A stretch of 11,802 nucleotides of DNA, taken from NCBI GenBank assembly GCA_034408875.1, contig JAWXCJ010000056.1, positions 1 to 11,802 of the forward strand, given 5' to 3'. Shown piece by piece: positions 1 to 6,382 of this stretch (the first letter of the stretch is position 1; the number at the start of each line of letters is the position of its first letter). The notes below the pieces were generated by a model, which made no database searches, had not been told where the DNA came from, and saw only the letters and a list, made by a program, of their open reading frames with translations. This DNA comes from JANNHK01 sp034408875. GTDB lineage: Bacteria; Actinomycetota; Acidimicrobiia; IMCC26256; PALSA-610. The position numbers and the translations under genes are program-made.

Positions 1-42
1 ATCAGAGGCTCGGGCTACCGGCTCGCCGAAGACGGCGGATGA
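1..42 (+). CDS. Response regulator, OmpR/PhoB type, C-terminal end only
   Basis: Only the last 13 codons are in the window. They read I-R-G-S-G-Y-R-L-A-E-D-G-G and stop at TGA 40-42. The G-x-G-Y-R-L pattern is the usual end of the winged-helix DNA-binding domain of OmpR/PhoB response regulators, where the C-terminal hairpin carries 'RGxGYR(L/F)'. The stop overlaps the histidine kinase start in an ATGA junction, which indicates translational coupling and makes the kinase its probable partner. The receiver domain and phosphorylated Asp lie upstream of the window and cannot be checked. The assignment is an inference from a short tail plus context. Confidence 0.8.
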   Translation: MRGSGYRLAEDGG

Positions 43-1406
43 CCGTGCGCGGGCGTCTGGCTTCGGTCCGGGTTCGCACCACGATCGGAGCCACCCTCGC
101 CGTCGTGGTCGCGCTCACCGCTGCCGCGGTGGGGATCATCACGATCCTGCGAGACACGATGGTCGACAACACCGACGTCTCTCTTCGGCTTCGGGGTGCC
201 GACATCGCGTCCATCATCGAGAGCGGCACACTGCCCGGTGCAATCGCCATCGAAGGCGAAGAGGACGGGTTCGTCCAGATCGTCGACGAGGACGGCCGTG
301 TGCTCGCCGCCAGCAGCAACATCGACGGCGAGCCCGAGCTCACCGACGTCGCTCCCGGGAGCCTGATCGACCTGCCGGCCAATCCCGTCGACACGAGCAC
401 ATTCCGCGTCTACGTCCACCAGAGCGCGACTCCCGACCGCCTCACCGTCCTCGTCGGTCGGTCCCTCGAGGACGTCGAACACACTGCCCAGGTCGTCGGG
501 TGGGCGCTCATCGTCGCATTCCCTGCGCTTGTACTGCTCGTTGCCGTCACCACCTGGATCGTCGTGGGCCGCGCCCTGCGCCCCGTCGACGCGATCCGCG
601 CCGAGGTCGCCGACATCGGCGGATCCGAACTGCACCGACGAGTTCCCGCGCCATCGTCCGACGACGAGATCGGCCGGCTTGCGGCGACGATGAACGAGAT
701 GCTCGACCGCCTCGAAGCCGCAAGTGACCGCCAGAAACGGTTCGTGTCCGACGCCTCCCACGAACTGCGCACCCCGCTCGCCACGGTACGTCACGAACTC
801 GACGTGGTCCGCGCCGACCCCACCGCCGATCTCGCGCTGGTCATCGACGACGTCGCCGAGGAGAACCAACGCATGCAGGATCTCGTCGACGACCTCCTCC
901 TGCTCGCCCGCCAAGACCAAGCCCACACCGACGCCGAACGCGCCCTCGACCGCCACGAGATCGTCGAGCTCGACGACCTCGCGCTCGTCGAAGCTCACCG
1001 GACTCGCAACACCGACAACATCATCGACGTGTCGGGACTCACGGAAGCGCGGGTGTTCGGCGACGAACGCCAGCTCGCTCGCGTCATCCGCAACCTCGTC
1101 GACAACGCGATTCGCCACGCGCGGAGCCGGGTCGTCGTTGCCGTGATCAGCGACGACACCTCGGTGCGTCTCCTCGTCGACGACGACGGCCCGGGAGTCG
1201 CGCCCGAGGATCGTCGACGGATCTTCGACCGATTCGCTCGCGCCGACACCGACCGTTCCCGCGACTCGGGCGGCGCCGGGCTCGGGCTCGCCATCGCCGA
1301 AGACCTCGTCACTATCCACGGCGGTTCCATCGAAGTCACCGACAGCCCCCTCCTCGGTGGCGCCCGCTTCGTCGTGACGCTGCCCAACGCCACGGGGCGG
1401 AACTGA
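39..1406 (+). CDS. Sensor histidine kinase (two-component system)
   Basis: A 455-residue membrane sensor kinase that should autophosphorylate on His and pass phosphate to the regulator encoded just upstream. Domain order: membrane segment 1 at about 15-37; an extracytoplasmic sensor region of about 115 residues with no recognised fold; membrane segment 2 at about 153-177; HAMP linker about 178-230; HisKA dimerisation domain with the H-box SHELRTP, phospho-acceptor His241; and HATPase with N-box RNLVDNAIRH (Asn356), G1 DDGPGV (382-387), F-box IFDRFAR (395-401) and G2 GGAGLGL (411-417). All catalytic boxes are intact. The ATG at 39 overlaps the regulator's stop by 4 bp. Length and architecture are typical of actinobacterial OmpR-partner kinases. 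The stimulus is unknown; the PepSY protein downstream suggests an envelope-related signal (inference). Confidence 0.96.
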   Translation: MTVRGRLASVRVRTTIGATLAVVVALTAAAVGIITILRDTMVDNTDVSLRLRGADIASIIESGTLPGAIAIEGEEDGFVQIVDEDGRVLAASSNIDGEPELTDVAPGSLIDLPANPVDTSTFRVYVHQSATPDRLTVLVGRSLEDVEHTAQVVGWALIVAFPALVLLVAVTTWIVVGRALRPVDAIRAEVADIGGSELHRRVPAPSSDDEIGRLAATMNEMLDRLEAASDRQKRFVSDASHELRTPLATVRHELDVVRADPTADLALVIDDVAEENQRMQDLVDDLLLLARQDQAHTDAERALDRHEIVELDDLALVEAHRTRNTDNIIDVSGLTEARVFGDERQLARVIRNLVDNAIRHARSRVVVAVISDDTSVRLLVDDDGPGVAPEDRRRIFDRFARADTDRSRDSGGAGLGLAIAEDLVTIHGGSIEVTDSPLLGGARFVVTLPNATGRN

Positions 1407-1410
1407 GCGT

Positions 1411-1440
1411 TTCAGGGGGCTTCAGCTCGGTTCAAGGTGC
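1411..1440 (+). promoter_or_regulatory. Triple TTCA direct repeat, probable response-regulator operator
   Basis: Three 10-bp units each begin with TTCA, at 1411, 1421 and 1431: TTCAGGGGGC, TTCAGCTCGG and TTCAAGGTGC. They start 5 bp after the kinase stop and end 61 bp before the PepSY start. OmpR/PhoB-family regulators bind head-to-tail to direct repeats about one helical turn apart, so exact 10-bp spacing beside their own kinase gene fits an operator for the PepSY gene. A clear -10 element was not identified downstream. Confidence 0.6.
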
Positions 1441-1501
1441 CGCGGTGCACCATGGCGACGAGCAACGACCGATGAAGTCCCCGCCCGAAAGGAACGATGC
1501 C

Positions 1502-1942
1502 ATGCCCCTCTCCCGCACCCGACGCCTGGTCTACACCGGCGCAACCGCCCTCGGCCTTGTCGCCGGTACTGCCGGCCTGGCCGCCGCCACCACCCAGTCC
1601 TCCGAGCCGTCGGCGACGACCGCCCCGTCCGACGAAGAGACCGGCGACTCGAACCCGAACTACACCTCCTCGATCACGGCACCCGACAACGAGAACGAGG
1701 GCAACCTCGCCGCGCTCGCCACGATCACCGCCGACGAGGCAGCCGGCGCGGCCACCACCGCCACCGGCGGCACCGCGGGCGAAACCGAGCTCGAGAACGA
1801 AAACGGCAACGTCGTCTATGGAGTCGAGATCACCCTCCCGGACGGAACCAAACTCGACGTGAAGGTTGATGCGGGCAACGCCGCCGTCCTCGCCCAAGAG
1901 ACCGACGACGACGAGACCGACGACGACGAGACCGACGACTGA
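1502..1942 (+). CDS. Secreted PepSY-domain protein with acidic tail
   Basis: A 146-residue exported protein. ATG 1502 is chosen because GAAAGGAA (1487-1494) sits at ribosome-binding distance and a signal peptide follows at once: positive SRTRR, hydrophobic core to about residue 25, cleavage near GLAAA (25-29). GTG 1445 and ATG 1472 are in frame but would bury the signal peptide. After a Ser/Thr/Glu-rich linker (30-62), residues about 68-134 match a PepSY domain, with 'ITADEA' in the first helix and 'YGVEITLPDGTKLDVKVDA' as paired strands. PepSY domains occur in protease propeptides and in small envelope proteins that often sit beside two-component systems; the biochemical role is usually undefined. 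The tail is an almost pure ETDDD repeat. No terminal anchor or lipobox is seen, so it may be free or wall-associated. The TTCA repeats upstream suggest control by the adjacent regulator. Confidence 0.85.
   Translation: MPLSRTRRLVYTGATALGLVAGTAGLAAATTQSSEPSATTAPSDEETGDSNPNYTSSITAPDNENEGNLAALATITADEAAGAATTATGGTAGETELENENGNVVYGVEITLPDGTKLDVKVDAGNAAVLAQETDDDETDDDETDD
1898..1939 (+). repeat. 15-bp in-frame tandem repeat encoding ETDDD
   Basis: The unit GAGACCGACGACGAC occurs twice perfectly (1898-1912, 1913-1927), followed by 12 bp of a third copy that ends directly at the stop codon. It encodes the acidic tail of the PepSY protein. Being in frame and multiple of three, copy number could vary by slippage without breaking the gene, changing only tail length and charge. 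A cation-binding role is possible but is speculation. Confidence 0.85.
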
Positions 1943-2002
1943 ACCCCGAGCGAACTCCAGCCCGAGAGATGATGTGCCGATAGTGGCGCGAATCTCCGGG
2001 AC

Positions 2003-2370
2003 GTGAATGTGAACGAAGAGCGCTTTTCTGAGACCCTCGTCGCGGCTCGGGCCGGTGCCGAATGGGCGTGGACGAGCATCTACCACGATCTGGCACCGGC
2101 GGTCCTCGGCTATCTCCGCTCCCGTGGTGCGATCGAGGCCGACGATCTGCTCGGAGAGGTGTTTCTACGGTCGTCCGAGACCTGGCGAACTTCGATGGCA
2201 CCGAACGCGACTTTCGCGCCTGGGTGTTCGTCATCACGCATCACCGCATGCTCGACGACCGGCGGCGCCGCTCCCGCCGACCAGTCGAACCAACCGCCCG
2301 CATGCAGGGCACTCCTCGACGTAGCAATGTCCCTCGAGCCAGACCACTCCGTCGGGCGGAGTCCGCCTGA
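2003..2370 (+). pseudogene. ECF sigma-70 factor remnant: frameshifted and lacking region 4
   Basis: From GTG 2003 the frame encodes a typical ECF region 2 start: FSETLVAARAGAEWAW, then LAPAVLGYLRSRGA, then EADDLLGEVFLR. At about 2168-2170 this frame becomes nonsense, while the next frame continues the family pattern with VVRDLANFDGTERDF, RAWVFVITHHRMLDDRRRR and RPVEP. Adding one base at CTACGG (2165-2170) would give a continuous GEVFLRVVRDL, so a one-base deletion is the simple explanation. The continued frame stops at 2368-2370 with no region 4 helix-turn-helix, so even a repaired product could not recognise a -35 element. No region 4 fragment was found in other frames before the tRNA. A sequencing error could explain the frameshift but not the missing region 4. 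It may be a decayed partner of the upstream two-component/PepSY cluster. Confidence 0.75.
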
Positions 2371-2398
2371 GTCCCTTGAATACCTGTTCAGAAGTTCG

Positions 2399-2480
2399 TG
2401 CGAGCGGGGGGACTCGAACCCCCACGTCTTTCGACACCGGGACCTAAACCCGACGCGTATGCCAATTCCGCCACGCTCGC
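2399..2480 (-). tRNA. tRNA-Leu (anticodon UAG)
   Basis: Read on the minus strand from 2480. The acceptor arms GCGAGCG (2480-2474) and CGCTCGC (2406-2400) pair fully, with discriminator A at 2399. A D-arm with GGC in the loop follows, then an anticodon stem TCGGG/CCCGG closing the loop TTTAGGT, giving anticodon UAG, which reads CUN leucine codons. A class II variable arm (GTC-GAAA-GAC) is present, as expected for leucine, and the T-arm is GGGGG-TTCGAGT-CCCCC. CCA is not encoded. The gene lies 25 bp downstream of the membrane-protein stop on the same strand, so it either is processed from that transcript or has a promoter inside the end of that gene. Confidence 0.97.
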
Positions 2481-2505
2481 GTCCGCCCAGTCTCGCGCCA
2501 AAAGC

Positions 2506-4302
2506 TCAGAAGGGGAGGTTCGTGGGGACCTCGTCGGCGGCGAAGGCGACGATTCCGCAGCGGCAGGGGCCGCCCTGTTCGGCGCCTTGGTTGAGTTCGG
2601 CGACGCGGGCGACGGTGGCGGGGTCGGCGCCGGGAATGTCGGCGAGCGCGAACGCGACGAGCGGCGACGCGAGGTTGGTGAGGAGGTCGGCCCGCCCGGC
2701 CGCGTCGACCGCGGCCCACAACTCGCGTTGCCCGGCGCGCAACTCCTCTTCCTCGGCGTCGGTGAGGGGCGTGCTCACCCAGAGTTCGCGCGCGCCCGGC
2801 GCGGCGGTGAGGAGGCTCAGGAACTGCCCGGCCTCGGCGACGTACCAGATCTCGTCGACCTCGGCGGGCGTCGCGCCCCGCGAGGAGCCGAACTGGTAGT
2901 CGAGCGCCTTGTCGACGCGCACGTCGGCGCCGTCGCGGTCGAGTTCGTTCACGACCGCGCGGTGTAACCCGAGGAACGCGATCCCGGCGGCGCGCACGAG
3001 AACAGCGTCTTCGGGTTCGCCCACCGATTGCAACGCCTCGATCGAGAGCGCCTGGCCGGTGTTGACGTCGTCGGCCTGCCCGATGCGAATCGACGTCGCG
3101 ATCGACGCCCACCCGACGATCGCCGCGAGACCCGCGAACGCGACGCCTCGCGCGAGCTTCGACGCGTCGAGGCGGAGCGCGACCCACACACTCCACCCGC
3201 TCGCGAACACGACGAGCAACGCCACGGGTACGCGCCAGTAGAAGACGTATTCCTCGGCTTCGCCGAGCACGCGCGAGATCGCGACGAGGCCGGTGGCAAG
3301 GAGGGCCGATGCGAGCACGAGCAGCTCACGCGACCCGTCGACTCGCCGGCGGGTGGTCGCGAACCAGCCCGCGCCCAGCAGCCCGGCGGGAAGCACCAGC
3401 CACCAACTCGATGCTCCCGTCACGAGGCTCGCGAACGGGTCGAGGTCGTGGTCACCACCGAACCACGGGGGCGGGACACGGAACTCCTCGGCGAGGATAC
3501 GCGCGGCCGTTCCGGGACCGAGCGTCGATTCGTCGGGGGTGAGGAGCGATTCGGTGAGCGGGCGGATGTTCGACGGATGCACGAACTCGTGCACGACCGG
3601 CGGTATCCACAGCACGGCACCGACGACGAGCGCGACGAGCGCGGGCCGTCGCCACGCCGCAAGGTTGTCGCGGTCGGCGCGCAGACCCATTGCCAACGCG
3701 GCCACCGCGACGACGCCGACGAGTGGGAGATACCCGACGTGCGCCTGCACCACGATGCCGCCCGCGACGGCAAGGGGCGCGAGCATGATGCGATCGGTGC
3801 GCGCCACGGTCCACGCGAGCAGAACGAAGAGGATGAAGAACGGGTACGCCAGGTTCGGATTCCACGCCTCGATCACGATGCCCGAGCCTATCGCACCGTA
3901 CGCGAGCGCGGTGAACGCCAGCGCGGCGAGCAGGACGGGGAGGCGGCCGGCGCGCCACGCCCCCCACGCGATCGCACCGACCGCGCCCGCCTGGACCACG
4001 GCGTTGGCGACGACCGTTGCCCACCCCTCGGCCCCGAACACGGCCGAGATCGGCGCGAGAAGCCAGAACGGAAGCGGGCCGGGATGATTCCACCCGAACC
4101 GGCTGTAGGCACCGACCAAGGGGATGTCGGAGCCGAAGACGTCGCGCACGCGCAGATCGGTCAACGCGATGTCGCCGACCGGCACGTAGTCGTTCCCGGC
4201 GAAGGTGACGATCGCGACCACGAAGGGCAGCAGTGCGAGCGCCGCGATGCCGAGCGCGACGACGCCTTCCCTGCGCTCGTGCGCCCCCGCCCCGTCGTCC
4301 AC
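2506..4302 (-). CDS. Polytopic membrane protein resembling GT-C glycosyltransferases
   Basis: About 598 residues, integral to the membrane, with roughly ten hydrophobic segments. From the GTG at 4302: membrane segment 1 at 14-35; an outside loop with acidic residues (GD44IALTD49LRVRD54); a striking motif YSRFGWNHPGPL (66-77); further segments through about residue 425; and a soluble C-terminal part of about 170 residues. First-loop acidic residues followed by a multi-helix body and a soluble tail is the layout of GT-C enzymes, which use polyprenyl-phosphate sugars. I recognise the NHPGP pattern only from uncharacterised actinobacterial membrane proteins, so donor, acceptor and activity are unknown. 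GTG 4326 or 4368 are alternative starts; the one chosen has only a weak ribosome site but starts just before the first membrane segment. It is divergent from the GH43 gene, with 47 bp between starts. An envelope polysaccharide role is inference. Confidence 0.8.
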   Translation of the reverse strand: MDDGAGAHERREGVVALGIAALALLPFVVAIVTFAGNDYVPVGDIALTDLRVRDVFGSDIPLVGAYSRFGWNHPGPLPFWLLAPISAVFGAEGWATVVANAVVQAGAVGAIAWGAWRAGRLPVLLAALAFTALAYGAIGSGIVIEAWNPNLAYPFFILFVLLAWTVARTDRIMLAPLAVAGGIVVQAHVGYLPLVGVVAVAALAMGLRADRDNLAAWRRPALVALVVGAVLWIPPVVHEFVHPSNIRPLTESLLTPDESTLGPGTAARILAEEFRVPPPWFGGDHDLDPFASLVTGASSWWLVLPAGLLGAGWFATTRRRVDGSRELLVLASALLATGLVAISRVLGEAEEYVFYWRVPVALLVVFASGWSVWVALRLDASKLARGVAFAGLAAIVGWASIATSIRIGQADDVNTGQALSIEALQSVGEPEDAVLVRAAGIAFLGLHRAVVNELDRDGADVRVDKALDYQFGSSRGATPAEVDEIWYVAEAGQFLSLLTAAPGARELWVSTPLTDAEEEELRAGQRELWAAVDAAGRADLLTNLASPLVAFALADIPGADPATVARVAELNQGAEQGGPCRCGIVAFAADEVPTNLPF

Positions 4303-4349
4303 CGCGCCGGAGGCTACGAGAAACACCCGAGTACTGCGGTTCGGGCCTG

Positions 4350-6014
4350 ATGCTGCCGATGGATTCACCGGTGCGCCGCTTCTTTTGTGCTCTCGCAATC
4401 GGACTCGCGGCCGTTGTCGCGCTCCCGGCCGGGCCCGCGACCGCGATTTCGGTGTCGCCGCCGTCGCTCCCCGCGTACGACGGCGACGCGCCCGACCCGC
4501 ACGTCGTGCGCGACGGCGCGAACTACTACGTGTTCACGACCGGCACGTCGTGGGGCAACCACATCGGCGTCCTCACGTCGACGTCGCCCACGTCGGGTTG
4601 GCGCACGGTCACCGGCGTGCCCTTCGGTTCGTCGGCGTTCCGGTCGCCGACGCCGAGCACGCCGCCCGCGCCGTGGCAGGTCGCCAACACGCAGGTTGCG
4701 CCCGGCGCATTCAAGCTCGGCAGTCAGTGGCTTCTGTATTACGCGGCCCAGGTGCAGGCGACGGGCCGGTGGTGCCTTTCCGTCGCGACCGCGGTGTCGC
4801 CCGGTGCGAAGTTCACGGACCGTTCGGGAACGACGCCGTGGTTCTGCCAGGACGCGTTCGGTGGCGTGATCGACCCGGCGCCGTTCTTCGATGCCGCGGG
4901 TCAGCCGTGGCTGACGTGGAAGTCGAACGACGGCGGGTCGAACCAACCCGCGCGTCTGTGGGCGGCCCCGTTGGGCGCCGACGGCCTCTCGATCGCGGGT
5001 GCGCCCAGCCTGCTCGTGCAGCAGGACACGACGCAGTATCCGTGGCAGACCACGATCGAGAACTCGCAGATGGTGATCCGCGGTGGCACGTACTACCTGA
5101 TCTTCTCGGGCAACAAGTGGGACAGCAAGGATTACGCGCAGACGTACGCGACGTGCGCCGGCCCGACCGGCCCGTGCACCCAGCCGCGCCGCGATCCGTT
5201 CCTCTCGTCGTACGGCTCGATCATCGGGCCGGGCGGCGGCGCCGTGTTCACCGACACGAATGGTGCGTCATGGCTCGCGTACGCGGCGTGGACGTGGCCG
5301 TGTACGAACTACTCGTGTGGCGGTGCCCGCAAGTTGTACGTCGCGCCGATGCCGTTCCCCGGCGAGAGCATTCCGTGCACGGCGCCGACCACGCGCAACG
5401 GCTACCGCATGGTCGCCTCCGACGGCGGCATCTACAACTTCGGGACGTTGCCCTACTGCGGGTCCGCGTCGGGACTCCCGCTGAACAACCCCATCGTGGG
5501 GATGGCGTCGACACCGAGCGGTGGTGGGTATTGGTTGGTCGCGAGCGACGGCGGCATTTTCGCGTTTGGTGATGCGCGGTTCTTCGGTTCGACGGGTGCG
5601 ATCAGGTTGAATCAGCCGATTGTGGGGATGGCGTCGACGCCGTCCGGTGGTGGGTATTGGTTGGTCGCGCGAGATGGCGGCATCTTCGCGTTCGGTGATG
5701 CGCGGTTCCACGGATCGACGGGCGGCATCCGGCTGAACCAACCAATCCTCGGTATGGGCGCGATGCCGACGGGCGGCGGCTACTGGCTGCTCGCGCGCGA
5801 CGGAGGCATGTTCTCGTTCGGCGACGCGCAGTTCTACGGCTCCACCGGGTCGCTCGTACTCAAGGAGCCGATCCTCGGGCTCGCGGTCAACCCGAGCGGC
5901 CGCGGCTACTGGCTGATCGCGCGCGACGGCGGCGTTTTCGCGTTCGGTGATGCGCCCTTCCACGGCTCCGTCGGCGGCACGCGCCTCGACTACCCGATCG
6001 TGTCCGCCGCGTAG
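4350..6014 (+). CDS. Secreted GH43-type glycoside hydrolase with C-terminal 42-residue repeats
   Basis: 554 residues. A signal peptide spans about 1-32 (VRRFFCALAIGLAAVVALP, ending PATA). Residues about 40-335 look like the five-bladed propeller of GH43/GH62-type enzymes. Candidate catalytic residues are the Asp in DAPDPHVV (Asp49, base), the Asp in GVIDPAPFFD (Asp175, pKa-modulating) and the Glu in TTIENSQMV (Glu237, acid); IIGPGGGAVF (291-300) matches the family's late G-P-G motif. These enzymes cut arabinose- or xylose-containing polymers by inversion; substrate cannot be read here. Residues 351-552 are five tandem repeats. Several Cys (142, 166, 269, 276, 318, 323, 343, 360s-370) fit an exported protein with disulfides. 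ATG 4350 is taken; ATG 4359 and GTG 4371 would also leave a signal peptide. The divergent membrane protein suggests a shared carbohydrate or envelope theme (inference). Confidence 0.85.
   Translation: MLPMDSPVRRFFCALAIGLAAVVALPAGPATAISVSPPSLPAYDGDAPDPHVVRDGANYYVFTTGTSWGNHIGVLTSTSPTSGWRTVTGVPFGSSAFRSPTPSTPPAPWQVANTQVAPGAFKLGSQWLLYYAAQVQATGRWCLSVATAVSPGAKFTDRSGTTPWFCQDAFGGVIDPAPFFDAAGQPWLTWKSNDGGSNQPARLWAAPLGADGLSIAGAPSLLVQQDTTQYPWQTTIENSQMVIRGGTYYLIFSGNKWDSKDYAQTYATCAGPTGPCTQPRRDPFLSSYGSIIGPGGGAVFTDTNGASWLAYAAWTWPCTNYSCGGARKLYVAPMPFPGESIPCTAPTTRNGYRMVASDGGIYNFGTLPYCGSASGLPLNNPIVGMASTPSGGGYWLVASDGGIFAFGDARFFGSTGAIRLNQPIVGMASTPSGGGYWLVARDGGIFAFGDARFHGSTGGIRLNQPILGMGAMPTGGGYWLLARDGGMFSFGDAQFYGSTGSLVLKEPILGLAVNPSGRGYWLIARDGGVFAFGDAPFHGSVGGTRLDYPIVSAA
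5400..6011 (+). repeat. Five tandem 126-bp (42-residue) repeats in the GH43 gene
   Basis: Repeat starts fall at 5400, 5526, 5652, 5778 and 5904; the last copy is cut to 36 residues by the stop. The protein consensus begins GYWLVARDGGIFAFGDA, then F-x-GSTG, then a short strand and PIxGMAxxPSGG. The first copy is the most divergent (GYRMVASDGGIYNFG). The pattern of aromatic strands with DGG turns suggests a beta-rich, propeller-like or hairpin-repeat fold. I know such repeats from secreted and surface proteins of Acidimicrobiia, where they may bind wall or glycan; this function is unproven. Confidence 0.9.
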
Positions 6015-6085
6015 GGCACGACGCTCACATCGAGGGCACCGCGCAGGTCCTCGTGGGCCGCTCCGCGAATCGGCCGGAACGCGAA

Positions 6086-6123
6086 ACCGTCCCGTTCCGG
6101 CAACATTGGCGGAACGGGACGGT
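6086..6123. terminator. Perfect 14-bp-stem hairpin, probable (bidirectional) terminator
   Basis: ACCGTCCCGTTCCG (6086-6099) and its exact reverse complement (6110-6123) flank a 10-base loop. It lies 71 bp after the GH43 stop. There is no T-run on the plus side and only TTT on the minus side, so it would be a U-poor terminator of the kind common in high-GC actinobacteria. It also sits downstream of the minus-strand remnant ending at 6190, consistent with use from both sides. Confidence 0.6.
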
Positions 6124-6189
6124 GCGGGGGAATCGGTCGTGCAGCGGTTCTGACCTCCTCGCCGGGCGTTGGGTTACGAGACCTTTTGG

Positions 6190-6310
6190 CTACGAGGCGT
6201 TGAAGGCGAGTTCTGAGTCGCTGCGGCCGAGCGTGACCTCGACCGCGAGGCCGGGACCGAAGTCGGCATCCGACGACGCCTTGAGGACCAGAATCGTTCC
6301 TGAGTAACCG
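6190..6310 (-). pseudogene. Possible C-terminal remnant of an unidentified gene
   Basis: Read on the minus strand, about 40 codons ending in TAG at 6192-6190 have coding-like composition, with mostly G or C at third positions, and a plausible strand-rich tail: SGTILVLKASSDADFGP then GLAVEVTLGRSDSELAF. Upstream of about 6310 (minus direction) the frame runs into the sigma-factor promoter repeats and loses protein character. No start codon or ribosome site supports a complete small gene. The simplest reading is the end of an older gene, cut when the sigma/anti-sigma pair came to lie beside it. The family is not recognised, and chance coding appearance in GC-rich DNA is a real alternative. Confidence 0.3.
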
Positions 6311-6317
6311 CCACCTA

Positions 6318-6341
6318 TTTCCCGGCCACTTTCCCGGCCGC
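6318..6341 (+). repeat. 12-bp direct repeat upstream of the ECF sigma gene
   Basis: TTTCCCGGCCAC (6318-6329) is followed directly by TTTCCCGGCCGC (6330-6341), 11 of 12 bases identical. The pair ends 6 bp before the candidate -35 element of the sigma gene, a position suited to an activator or repressor. One helical turn plus 1-2 bp between units would put bound monomers on nearly the same face. The regulator is unknown. Confidence 0.5.
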
Positions 6342-6347
6342 CCGGAT

Positions 6348-6373
6348 GCAACCTTGCCCCGAGCCCGGCGTCT
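6348..6373 (+). promoter_or_regulatory. Candidate ECF-type promoter of the sigma/anti-sigma pair
   Basis: GCAACC (6348-6353) and CGTCT (6369-6373) are 15 bp apart. An AAC-containing -35 and a CGTC-containing -10 at such spacing are the usual hallmarks of ECF sigma promoters, and many ECF genes control themselves. Transcription would start near 6379-6382, directly at the predicted start codons, suggesting a leaderless mRNA. The match was made by eye without a scored matrix. Confidence 0.45.
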
Positions 6374-6382
6374 GCACAGGTG

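Larger units (their letters stand above)
6015..6379. other. Intergenic region between GH43 and sigma-factor genes
   Basis: A 365-bp stretch without a convincing intact gene. It holds, left to right, a perfect hairpin (6086-6123), a possible minus-strand C-terminal gene remnant (6190-6310), two copies of a 12-bp repeat (6318-6341) and a candidate ECF promoter (6348-6373). These are described separately. The short plus-strand ORF across 6053-6307 has no domain-like content, signal or ribosome site, and I do not call it. Confidence 0.6.

Noticed and set aside
15..1319. 434-codon open frame on the minus strand
   Set aside because: It is antisense to an intact histidine kinase with all catalytic boxes; long antisense frames are expected in GC-rich coding DNA and this one has no domain-like content.
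1445..1501. Longer N-terminus for the PepSY protein from GTG 1445 or ATG 1472
   Set aside because: Both would place charged residues before the signal peptide, and the good ribosome site lies just before ATG 1502.
2234..2437. Minus-strand frame with a Cys/His cluster (HCYVEECPACGR) resembling a zinc ribbon
   Set aside because: It starts in the tRNA-Leu sequence and reads antisense through the conserved DDRRRR part of the sigma remnant; no start context and no coherent fold.
2371..2480. tRNA-Leu as an attachment site of an integrated element
   Set aside because: No second copy of the tRNA 3' end, no integrase and no phage or plasmid genes are found in the window; only the sigma truncation hints at it.
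3028..4350. 440-codon plus-strand frame opposite the membrane protein
   Set aside because: Arg/Glu/Asp-rich shadow without any fold-like pattern; the minus strand encodes clear membrane helices.
5400..6011. CRISPR-like array of regular repeats
   Set aside because: The units are contiguous, in frame and encode conserved protein repeats; there are no spacers and no cas genes.
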